From the NCBI GenBank assembly GCA_009920815.1, contig RFZH01000144.1, positions 1-5,940 of the forward strand: DNA of 5,940 nucleotides. The letters run 5' to 3'. The first letter of the stretch is position 1, and every line of letters starts with the position of its first letter. The position numbers were made by a program, and so were the translations under genes. This document shows positions 1 through 5,488 of the stretch, piece after piece. The notes below the pieces were generated by a model. That model had not been told where the DNA came from. It searched no databases and saw only the letters and a list, made by a program, of their open reading frames with translations. Origin of the DNA: Paracoccaceae bacterium (GTDB taxonomy: Bacteria; Pseudomonadota; Alphaproteobacteria; Rhodobacterales; Rhodobacteraceae).

Positions 1-1
1 A

Positions 2-679
2 TGTGACGCGCTTGAGTGGGTTAAATCTTCTGGCGGCGGTCAAATCGTTGAACCAGACGGATCAATCTCCATCAACAACGCAAAAGCAGCAGCAGCGCTT
101 GAATTGGCGGCAACATGGCCTGGCTCAATCTCTCCTGAAGGCGTCTTGGCCTATCAAGAAGAAGAAGCACGTGGCGTTTGGCAAACAGGTAACGCAGTTT
201 TCATGCGTAACTGGCCATATGCGTACGGCTTGGGCAACAGCGACGATTCCGCTGTAAAAGGTTTGTTTGGCGTTACAACATTGCCAACAGGCCAAGGCCA
301 CGACACATCGGCGGCAACTTTGGGCGGCTGGAACGTTGCAGTATCTAAATACGGCGACAACCAAGAAGCAGCGATTGACCTAGCCATGTACCTAGCGGGT
401 GCAGAAGCGCAAAAAACACGTTCGATCATCGCGTCGAACCTGCCAACAATCGTCAGCCTGTACGAAGATGCGGACATCGCACGTGAACAACCCATCATTC
501 CACAATGGAAAGATGTGTTCTTGCAAGCGGTTCCACGTCCATCTGCGCCAACACGCGAAAAGTACAACGAAGTATCAACACTGTTCTTCTCTGCTGTACA
601 CTCTGTCATTTCTGGTAATGCCAAAGCGGCAGACGCGCTTGCAGACCTAGAAGACGATCTGGATGATTTGCTGAACTAA
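2..679 (+). CDS. Sugar ABC transporter substrate-binding protein, family 1 (ThuE/AglE/MalE-like), C-terminal part
   Basis: Periplasmic solute-binding protein that delivers a sugar, probably an oligosaccharide or disaccharide, to the permeases encoded next. The frame is open from base 2, so the gene is cut by the left edge; 225 residues remain of a family usually about 400-430 long, and the signal peptide is outside. Family marks visible: the MRNWPYAYGLG stretch (partial residues 68-78), the GGWNVAVSKY stretch (108-117) before a helix with MYLAGAEAQ (129-137), then PTIVSLYEDADI and PRPSAPTREKYNEVS towards the C-terminus. This pattern resembles trehalose/maltose-binding proteins of the ThuE type; the ligand is inferred, not shown. 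Codon choice differs from the following genes: 10 of 11 Thr codons are ACA and 8 of 11 Pro codons CCA with no CCG, as expected of a highly expressed gene. A hairpin follows the stop codon, separating it from the permease gene by 88 bases. Confidence 0.9.
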   Translation, partial: CDALEWVKSSGGGQIVEPDGSISINNAKAAAALELAATWPGSISPEGVLAYQEEEARGVWQTGNAVFMRNWPYAYGLGNSDDSAVKGLFGVTTLPTGQGHDTSAATLGGWNVAVSKYGDNQEAAIDLAMYLAGAEAQKTRSIIASNLPTIVSLYEDADIAREQPIIPQWKDVFLQAVPRPSAPTREKYNEVSTLFFSAVHSVISGNAKAADALADLEDDLDDLLN

Positions 680-696
680 TTCGGATCAGTAATCAG

Positions 697-729
697 ACTG
701 GGCGGCACGAACCGCCCAGTCATATTTTT
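697..729 (+). terminator. Intercistronic hairpin between binding-protein and permease genes (partial terminator or mRNA stabiliser)
   Basis: A perfect 9-bp stem, ACTGGGCGG (697-705) with CCGCCCAGT (712-720), closes a 6-base loop (CACGAA). It is followed by CATATTTTTG, a short and interrupted T tract. It lies 18 bases after the binding-protein stop codon, inside what is otherwise one operon. In sugar ABC operons such as malEFG, hairpins at this position let more binding protein than permease be made, through partial termination or by protecting the 3' end of the upstream message. The hairpin is seen directly; the role is inferred from that precedent. Confidence 0.7.
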
Positions 730-767
730 GCAGTGCATTTGCGCCGCAACCGATTGGGATACCCCTC

Positions 768-1748
768 ATGTCTTCTGATAAAAGCACCAACGCGTCCCCG
801 ACTGCGGGTAAGACGCTTAACCTAGAACAACAACGTGTTCGTGCGGCGTATATGTTTTTGGCGCCGATGCTGATTATGCTGTTGATCGTCGCCGCTTGGC
901 CATTGTTTCGGTCCATCAGCTTTTCATTTACGGATGCTACCGCAAATACGATTTTTAACGGTCAAAGCGAATGGATCGGTTTCGACAATTATGTCGAGAA
1001 AAAAGTGCGCTCGAACGGCACCGTTCGGTGGAAGGGTGTTTTGGTTGACAAGGATTGGTGGAACGCTGTTTGGAACACTGTCCGTTTTTCGATCGTGTCC
1101 GTTGCATTGGAAACCATACTGGGGCTGTTGGTTGCGCTGGTGTTAAACGCCGAATTCAAGGGGCGCGGATTGGTGCGTGCCGCTGTCTTGATCCCATGGG
1201 CCATTCCAACAATTGTTTCCGCGCGGATGTGGGGATGGATGTTGAATGACCAATTCGGGATCATCAACGAAATAATGCTGACGCTTCACTTGATCGATAA
1301 ACCGATTGCGTGGACTGCGTCGTCCGATACCGCCATGATCGCCGTTTTGATCGTGGACGTGTGGAAAACAACCCCGTTCATGGCGCTGTTGATCCTGGCT
1401 GGTTTGCAAATGATCCCGCGCGATATGTACGAAAGCGCGCGCATTGACGGCATTCATCCGTTGCGGGTGTTCTGGCGTGTCACGCTTCCGCTCTTGCGGC
1501 CTGCGATTTTGGTGGCGGTGATTTTCCGTGCCTTGGACGCGCTGCGTATCTTTGATTTGATTTACCTGCTGACGCCACAATCGGACAGCACAATCACCAT
1601 GTCGGTGCTCAGCTATCGTGAATTGCAACAATTTGGCGATTACGGCGAAGGCTCGGCCATGTCGACATTGTTGTTCCTGATCATCACTGGCTTTGTTCTG
1701 CTCTATATCAAACTGGGCCGCGTGGACCTAAGCGGGGAGAAAAGCTGA
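768..1748 (+). CDS. Sugar ABC transporter permease, MalF/ThuF/AglF type
   Basis: Inner-membrane subunit that pairs with the next gene product to form the translocation channel. The 326 residues show about six hydrophobic segments, at roughly 27-49, 104-127, 136-158, 190-213, 246-268 and 298-316. The cytoplasmic EAA loop that docks on the ATPase is clear at 222-241 (ESARIDG, then LP after 12 residues). A hydrophilic periplasmic stretch of about 50 residues (55-103) follows the first segment; it is far shorter than the large MalF insert of E. coli and typical of alphaproteobacterial AglF/ThuF proteins. The ATG at 768 is preceded by only a weak GGGA at 756-759, so translation may start poorly or depend on message structure. 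The stop codon overlaps the next start by one base (TGATG), implying translational coupling and a fixed subunit ratio. The family is certain; the sugar is not. Confidence 0.95.
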   Translation: MSSDKSTNASPTAGKTLNLEQQRVRAAYMFLAPMLIMLLIVAAWPLFRSISFSFTDATANTIFNGQSEWIGFDNYVEKKVRSNGTVRWKGVLVDKDWWNAVWNTVRFSIVSVALETILGLLVALVLNAEFKGRGLVRAAVLIPWAIPTIVSARMWGWMLNDQFGIINEIMLTLHLIDKPIAWTASSDTAMIAVLIVDVWKTTPFMALLILAGLQMIPRDMYESARIDGIHPLRVFWRVTLPLLRPAILVAVIFRALDALRIFDLIYLLTPQSDSTITMSVLSYRELQQFGDYGEGSAMSTLLFLIITGFVLLYIKLGRVDLSGEKS

Positions 1749-2578
1749 TGCCAACGACACCATTTTGGCGCTATATGTTCTATGCTGGCGTTGTCGCCAT
1801 CGTGATCATCGCAGTTTTCCCGTTTTATTATGCGGTAATGACCAGTTTCGAAACAGGTACGGCCATCTTTAAACCCAATATTTTGCCGGAAATGTTTTCG
1901 TGGCAAAACTATGCACAGGTCACAGGGCAACGCGCATTTGCGTCATCGATCCTGAATTCGGTGTTCATTGCCAGCACAACGGTGTTTTGCGCGCTGTTGC
2001 TGGCGGTCACGGCATCCTATGCCTTGGCACGTGTGCGGTTTCGCGGGCGTTCGTTATTGTTGATGACGATCTTGGGCGTGTCGATGTTCCCGCAAATCGC
2101 GGTTTTGTCGGGCCTGTATGAATTGGTGAATTTCCTTGGCATTTATAACCGTCCTTGGGCCTTGGTCATGAGCTATACGATCTTCACGCTGCCCTTTACA
2201 GTCTGGGTTTTGACAACCTTCATGCGTGAATTGCCGACCGAGATTGAAGAGGCGGCGATTGTGGACGGCGCGACGCCATGGGTCATTATCACAAAGGTAT
2301 TCTTGCCTTTGTTGTGGCCCGCTTTGGTCACAACCGGTTTGTTGGCCTTTATCGGCGCATGGAACGAATTCCTGTTCGCCCTGACCTTTACCATTTCCGA
2401 AGACATGCGCACCGTGCCAGTGGCCATTGCGTTGTTGTCGGGGGCAAGCGTCCAAGAAATCCCATGGGGCCCAATCATGGCGGCCAGTGTCATCGTGACG
2501 GTGCCGTTGATCATTCTGGTTCTTATATTCCAACGTAAAATTGTGGCGGGCCTGACCGCAGGCGGCGTAAAAGGCTGA
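1748..2578 (+). CDS. Sugar ABC transporter permease, MalG/ThuG/AglG type
   Basis: Second channel-forming inner-membrane subunit, 276 residues, the normal length for MalG-type proteins. About six membrane segments can be placed, at roughly 11-33, 68-93, 104-126, 137-159, 193-215 and 242-262. Family marks are SYALARVRFRGR (90-101), the EAA loop from E168 (EAAIVDG, then LP at 187-188), the GAWNEFLFAL stretch (203-212), and a C-terminal FQRKIVAGLTAGGVKG (261-276). That tail is characteristic of MalG-like proteins and contacts the nucleotide-binding subunit in the maltose transporter. The ATG overlaps the stop of the preceding permease by one base, and a strong GGGGAGA (1734-1740) lies seven bases upstream, so the two permeases are probably translated in tandem. 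A 12-base gap leads to the ATPase gene. Nothing appears broken. Confidence 0.95.
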   Translation: MPTTPFWRYMFYAGVVAIVIIAVFPFYYAVMTSFETGTAIFKPNILPEMFSWQNYAQVTGQRAFASSILNSVFIASTTVFCALLLAVTASYALARVRFRGRSLLLMTILGVSMFPQIAVLSGLYELVNFLGIYNRPWALVMSYTIFTLPFTVWVLTTFMRELPTEIEEAAIVDGATPWVIITKVFLPLLWPALVTTGLLAFIGAWNEFLFALTFTISEDMRTVPVAIALLSGASVQEIPWGPIMAASVIVTVPLIILVLIFQRKIVAGLTAGGVKG

Positions 2579-2590
2579 TCGGAGAAAATT

Positions 2591-3598
2591 ATGGCAAATA
2601 TTCAATTAAAAGCGGTCCGCAAGTCATATGGCGCGGTCGAAGTCATCAAAGGCGTCGATCTTGAAATAAAAAAGGGCGAATTCATGGTGTTTGTCGGCCC
2701 ATCGGGTTGTGGCAAATCCACCATGTTGCGGTTGATTTCTGGGTTGGAACAAATCACATCGGGTGATTTGTTGTTTGATGACGAATTGGTCAACAACGTG
2801 GTTCCCGCAAAGCGTGGCATTGCGATGGTGTTCCAATCCTACGCGCTGTATCCGCATATGACCGTGTTTGATAACATGGCGTTCGGCATGAAATTGGACA
2901 AAACGTCCAAGCAAGAGATGAAAGACCGCGTTCAAAAGGCGGCAGAGTTGTTGCAGATTGACCATTTGTTGGATCGTTTGCCCAAACAGCTGTCTGGTGG
3001 TCAACGTCAACGCGTCGCCATCGGCCGTGCGATTGTGCGTGATCCGCGCGTGTTTCTGTTCGACGAACCGCTGTCCAACCTTGATGCCGCGTTGCGTGTT
3101 CAGACCCGTTTGGAAATCGCAAAACTGCATCATGATATGACCGATGTCACCATGATCTATGTGACACATGATCAGGTCGAGGCGATGACATTGGCCGACC
3201 GTATCTGTGTGTTGCGTGATGGTCTGATTGAACAGGTCGGCACGCCATCCGAATTGTACGAAAACCCAGCTAGCCTGTTTGTTGCGGGTTTCATCGGGTC
3301 ACCACAGATGAATTTCCTAAAAGGGGCAATTGCGGAAAAACACAACTGTACCACCTTGGGTATCCGTGCCGAGCATATTGAAATTGCCGATGCGGCCGAT
3401 GCGGAATGGACCGGCAAGGTCGTCCATGCCGAAGATCTGGGGTCCGACAATTACCTATTCGTCGATATTGGCGCGGGTGATCCATTGATCGTGCGCCGTC
3501 CCGGTAAATTGGAAACTCCATTGGGAACAGAATTGAATTTGCGTCCAATCGCGGGGCATATTCACCGCTTTGACGCGAACGAAAAACCAATCCGCTAA
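2591..3598 (+). CDS. ABC transporter ATP-binding protein, MalK/UgpC/ThuK type
   Basis: Cytoplasmic ATPase that powers the importer as a homodimer. All catalytic motifs are intact: Walker A GPSGCGKST (36-44), Q-loop Q82, signature LSGGQ (134-138), Walker B VFLFDEP (154-160, catalytic E159), D-loop SNLD (162-165) and switch H193. The remainder, about 240-335, is the TOBE-type regulatory domain of the carbohydrate-importer ATPases, with the GIRAEHIEI stretch at 257-265. At 335 residues it is shorter than E. coli MalK (371); the missing length is mainly in the linker between MNFLKG (240-245) and GIRAEH, a form common in the alphaproteobacterial SmoK/ThuK group. Automatic pipelines often label such proteins UgpC (glycerol-3-phosphate), but the context argues for a sugar importer. 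GGAG at 2581-2584 sits six bases before the ATG, 12 bases after the previous gene. Confidence 0.95.
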   Translation: MANIQLKAVRKSYGAVEVIKGVDLEIKKGEFMVFVGPSGCGKSTMLRLISGLEQITSGDLLFDDELVNNVVPAKRGIAMVFQSYALYPHMTVFDNMAFGMKLDKTSKQEMKDRVQKAAELLQIDHLLDRLPKQLSGGQRQRVAIGRAIVRDPRVFLFDEPLSNLDAALRVQTRLEIAKLHHDMTDVTMIYVTHDQVEAMTLADRICVLRDGLIEQVGTPSELYENPASLFVAGFIGSPQMNFLKGAIAEKHNCTTLGIRAEHIEIADAADAEWTGKVVHAEDLGSDNYLFVDIGAGDPLIVRRPGKLETPLGTELNLRPIAGHIHRFDANEKPIR

Positions 3599-3643
3599 GC
3601 GGGTCGGGCGGTTACAAAACTCTAGCCTATTATAGGAAAAGAC

Positions 3644-4999
3644 ATGACAAAAATTGTACTCGTCGGTGCAGGGTCTCTGCAATTCGGCACAGGGATGCTG
3701 GGCGATATTTTTACCAGTTCTGTGTTAAAAGGCGCGGAAATCGTGCTGAACGACATTAACGAAGCGGCAGCAATGCGCACATTGAAAGTGGCGCAGGATT
3801 TTGTGGCCGACAACAATCTGGATTTCACCATTTCGGTTGATGCGGATCTACGCAATGGATTGAAGGGCGCAGATTTCGTTGTGATTTCGATCGAGGTGGG
3901 CGACCGCTTTGCCCTGTGGGATATGGATTGGCGCATTCCGCAACAATATGGAATCGGTCAAGTGTATGGCGAAAACGGTGGCCCCGGTGGGTTGTTCCAC
4001 AGCTTGCGTATCATTCCACCGATCCTAGAGATCTGTCAAAAGGTTGTGGATGTCGCGCCAAACGCGACAGTGTTCAACTATTCCAACCCAATGAGCCGGA
4101 TTTGTACAACCGTACACCGCGCGTTCCCCGAATTGAAATTTATCGGCATGTGCCATGAAATTGCGTCGTTAGAACGCCACTTGCCGCCCATGTTGGAACA
4201 ACCACGCGCAAATATCAAATACCGCGCGGCAGGTTTGAACCACTTTTCCGTTTTGACCGACGTGTCATACGTGGACACAGGCGCAGATGCCTATCCCGAC
4301 GTGCGCGTGCGGTCCGAGGCGTATTTTAGCCAAATGCCTGGCTATTCCGAAATTCTGACGGCGTCGCGTAAAACCGGCAAAGCGGTCGAAACCGAAGGTT
4401 GGATGGATATCGACCTGTCCCACATCACTGACGTGCGCCCATGGTCCGACCGTTGGTTGTTCCGTGATATTCTGGAACGCTTTGGGTACCTGCCGATCAC
4501 CTATGACAGCCACTTTGGCGAATATATCCAATGGGCGCATGATGCGTCGGATCATCGCGGTATTTTGGATTTCTATACCTATTACCGCAACTATCTGGGC
4601 AAAGTGACACCAACCATTAAGGCCGAATTGCACGAACGCGTTGTGCCGATCATGGATGGTATCCTAACCGACAGCGGATACGAAGAAGCCGCCGTGAACA
4701 TCCCGAACAAAGGGTATATCAAAGACCTTCCCGATTGGATCGCGGTCGAAGTCCCCGCCAACGTCACTGCGACTGGTGTTAAGGGCATCCAAATGGATTT
4801 GCCACACGGGATCAAGGGTCTCTTGACCAACCAAATCGGCATCCACGACATGACCGCCGAAGCGATTTTGAACAAAAGCCGCGACTTGGTGGTTCAAGCG
4901 TTGTTGGTCGACCCTGTGGTCACCGTGTCCAAGGGCATTCCAGATCTGGTCGACAATATGATCGCGGAACAAAGTCCGTGGTTGGATTACCTAAAATGA
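3644..4999 (+). CDS. Glycoside hydrolase family 4, NAD- and metal-dependent (MelA/AglA/LplD-like)
   Basis: Cytoplasmic glycosidase cleaving the imported glycoside by the redox-assisted GH4 mechanism: NAD oxidises the sugar at C3, a divalent metal helps, and the bond leaves by elimination. The 451 residues match family length. Seen in order: Rossmann loop GAGS (8-11) with acidic D37 ending the second strand; GGPGG (112-116); NYSNP (145-149) with the conserved NP; the motif Cys170-His171-Glu172-Ile173; and GLNHF (197-201), where Cys170 and His200 should bind the metal. Further on are SHFGEY (289-294) and IPNKG (353-357). The tetrapeptide after the metal Cys tracks specificity: CHSV in MelA alpha-galactosidase, CHEV in alpha-galacturonidases, CDMP or CNVP in 6-phosphoglycosidases. 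CHEI rules against the phospho-enzymes but does not settle the sugar. AGGA at 3634-3637 precedes the ATG. It is last in the transporter operon, 45 bases after the ATPase gene, so the import product is probably its substrate. Confidence 0.93.
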   Translation: MTKIVLVGAGSLQFGTGMLGDIFTSSVLKGAEIVLNDINEAAAMRTLKVAQDFVADNNLDFTISVDADLRNGLKGADFVVISIEVGDRFALWDMDWRIPQQYGIGQVYGENGGPGGLFHSLRIIPPILEICQKVVDVAPNATVFNYSNPMSRICTTVHRAFPELKFIGMCHEIASLERHLPPMLEQPRANIKYRAAGLNHFSVLTDVSYVDTGADAYPDVRVRSEAYFSQMPGYSEILTASRKTGKAVETEGWMDIDLSHITDVRPWSDRWLFRDILERFGYLPITYDSHFGEYIQWAHDASDHRGILDFYTYYRNYLGKVTPTIKAELHERVVPIMDGILTDSGYEEAAVNIPNKGYIKDLPDWIAVEVPANVTATGVKGIQMDLPHGIKGLLTNQIGIHDMTAEAILNKSRDLVVQALLVDPVVTVSKGIPDLVDNMIAEQSPWLDYLK

Positions 5000-5006
5000 T
5001 ACTTGG

Positions 5007-5030
5007 TTTGGGCCCCTGAGGGGGCCCAAA
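5007..5030. terminator. Strong GC-rich hairpin, probable bidirectional terminator between convergent units
   Basis: A perfect 10-bp stem, TTTGGGCCCC (5007-5016) with GGGGCCCAAA (5021-5030), encloses the loop TGAG. It starts 8 bases after the GH4 stop codon. On the plus strand no T run follows directly, but a second weak AT-rich hairpin (5031-5048) and a run of seven T (5055-5061) do. On the minus strand the same stem comes 11 bases after the last small open frame. Both converging units can therefore end here. The structure is seen directly; two-way use is inferred. Confidence 0.8.
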
Positions 5031-5040
5031 ATCATTAATT

Positions 5041-5214
5041 TCAATGATAATCTGTTTTTTTATCTTTTTGATCAAACTTGACGCCAGGAAAATCTATGAC
5101 GATTTTTCCGTATTTTTGCCAAGCCTCCCAACGCGCAGCGACTTTATGTAAAATGCGGTTTTGCGCTTTTGGATAAAACCTATTCTGCCTGTCGCCGGCC
5201 ACCTGGCCAAGCAT
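5041..5214 (-). CDS. Possible small ORF of 57 codons, or read-through extension of the small membrane protein
   Basis: An open frame begins with ATG (5214-5212), one codon after the TGA (5220-5218) of the small membrane-protein gene and in the same frame. It would encode 57 residues, basic and rich in Lys, Gln and aromatic residues, with RILHKVAARWEAWQKYGK at 20-37 looking like an amphipathic helix and KDKK near the end. I do not recognise it. No Shine-Dalgarno sequence precedes the ATG, so it would depend on reinitiation after the upstream stop, or on read-through of that TGA to make a product of about 130 residues. It stops 11 bases before the terminator hairpin, so it fills the gap between the previous gene and the end of the unit. 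Against it: another minus-strand frame here is also open over most of this stretch, so openness alone is weak evidence. Confidence 0.35.
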   Translation of the reverse strand: MLGQVAGDRQNRFYPKAQNRILHKVAARWEAWQKYGKIVIDFPGVKFDQKDKKTDYH

Positions 5215-5217
5215 AGA

Positions 5218-5436
5218 TCATTGGATGGGGGGGATCACTGGGACCTTTGGTGGATTACAGGTAAATCCCGTCGTTGTAACCGCAGCCACATTGTTTTCGC
5301 CACAAATACGCACAGCTTCGTTTGTGTTGTCGATAACTTGGTGTGTGTTGGAAAAATTAACATAAACAGAGCGCACAAATTGAACGATGGTCAAAAAGAC
5401 CAGAAAACTGAGTAACGCTACAAGCCAAATTTTCAT
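5218..5436 (-). CDS. Small single-pass membrane protein of unknown function
   Basis: A 72-residue protein that I cannot assign to a family. Residues 3-21 form one strongly hydrophobic segment behind Lys2, followed by Arg22, so it is either a membrane anchor or an uncleaved signal; no lipoprotein Cys follows. The rest is polar, rich in Asn and Thr, with Cys45 and Cys60 that could form a disulfide if outside the membrane, and ends in a Pro-rich tail (NPPKVPVIPPIQ). The ATG at 5436-5434 is chosen because AAAGGAG lies six bases upstream; a longer in-frame start at 5457 has no such site. It begins 52 bases after the hydantoinase-family stop codon on the same strand, so the two may be co-transcribed. 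Near its 3' end is a run of seven C on the coding strand (5233-5227), a place where a sequencing or replication slip would change the C-terminus. Confidence 0.6.
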   Translation of the reverse strand: MKIWLVALLSFLVFLTIVQFVRSVYVNFSNTHQVIDNTNEAVRICGENNVAAVTTTGFTCNPPKVPVIPPIQ

Positions 5437-5441
5437 GCTAA

Positions 5442-5448
5442 CTCCTTT
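5442..5448 (-). promoter_or_regulatory. Ribosome binding site fixing the start of the small membrane protein
   Basis: AAAGGAG on the minus strand, with five bases between it and the ATG at 5436, is a near-perfect Shine-Dalgarno sequence. It decides for the 72-residue form over a 79-residue form starting at 5457, whose upstream bases lack a purine-rich site. It is one of the best ribosome binding sites in the window, supporting real translation of an otherwise unrecognised gene. Confidence 0.7.
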
Positions 5449-5454
5449 GCGTGA

Positions 5455-5485
5455 CATATGCCCTGCAAGTTTCTAGCCAAGTCAA
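5455..5485 (-). promoter_or_regulatory. Weak candidate promoter for the small membrane protein
   Basis: On the minus strand TTGACT (5485-5480) is followed after 19 bases by CATATG (5460-5455), resembling -35 and -10 boxes ahead of the small gene. The spacing is longer than the preferred 17 and the -10 box is poor. A 52-base gap after the hydantoinase-family gene makes co-transcription an equally good explanation. Confidence 0.2.
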
Positions 5486-5488
5486 ATT

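Noticed and set aside
154..624. Minus-strand 156-codon frame opposite the binding-protein gene
   Set aside because: It is antisense to a clear family 1 binding-protein sequence and has no recognisable domain or ribosome binding site.
104..679. TTG at 104 as the start of the binding-protein gene
   Set aside because: The same frame is open back to base 2 and reads as normal binding-protein sequence, so the TTG is an internal Leu codon and the gene is truncated by the window edge.
2054..3169. Long minus-strand open frames (183 and 181 codons) opposite the second permease and the ATPase
   Set aside because: They lie antisense to intact, well-recognised genes and their translations are rich in His, Gln and Arg with no family motifs, as expected of shadow frames.
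3599..3643. Internal promoter before the GH4 gene (TATTAT at 3628-3633)
   Set aside because: No -35-like element is found at an acceptable distance; the nearest, TTACAA at 3612-3617, is only 10 bases away.
5161..5415. Plus-strand 84-codon open frame
   Set aside because: It starts at TTG without a ribosome binding site and lies antisense to the small membrane protein, which has a strong Shine-Dalgarno sequence and a clear hydrophobic segment.
5437..5457. Longer start (ATG at 5457) for the small membrane protein
   Set aside because: It would add seven residues encoded by the Shine-Dalgarno region itself and has no ribosome binding site of its own.
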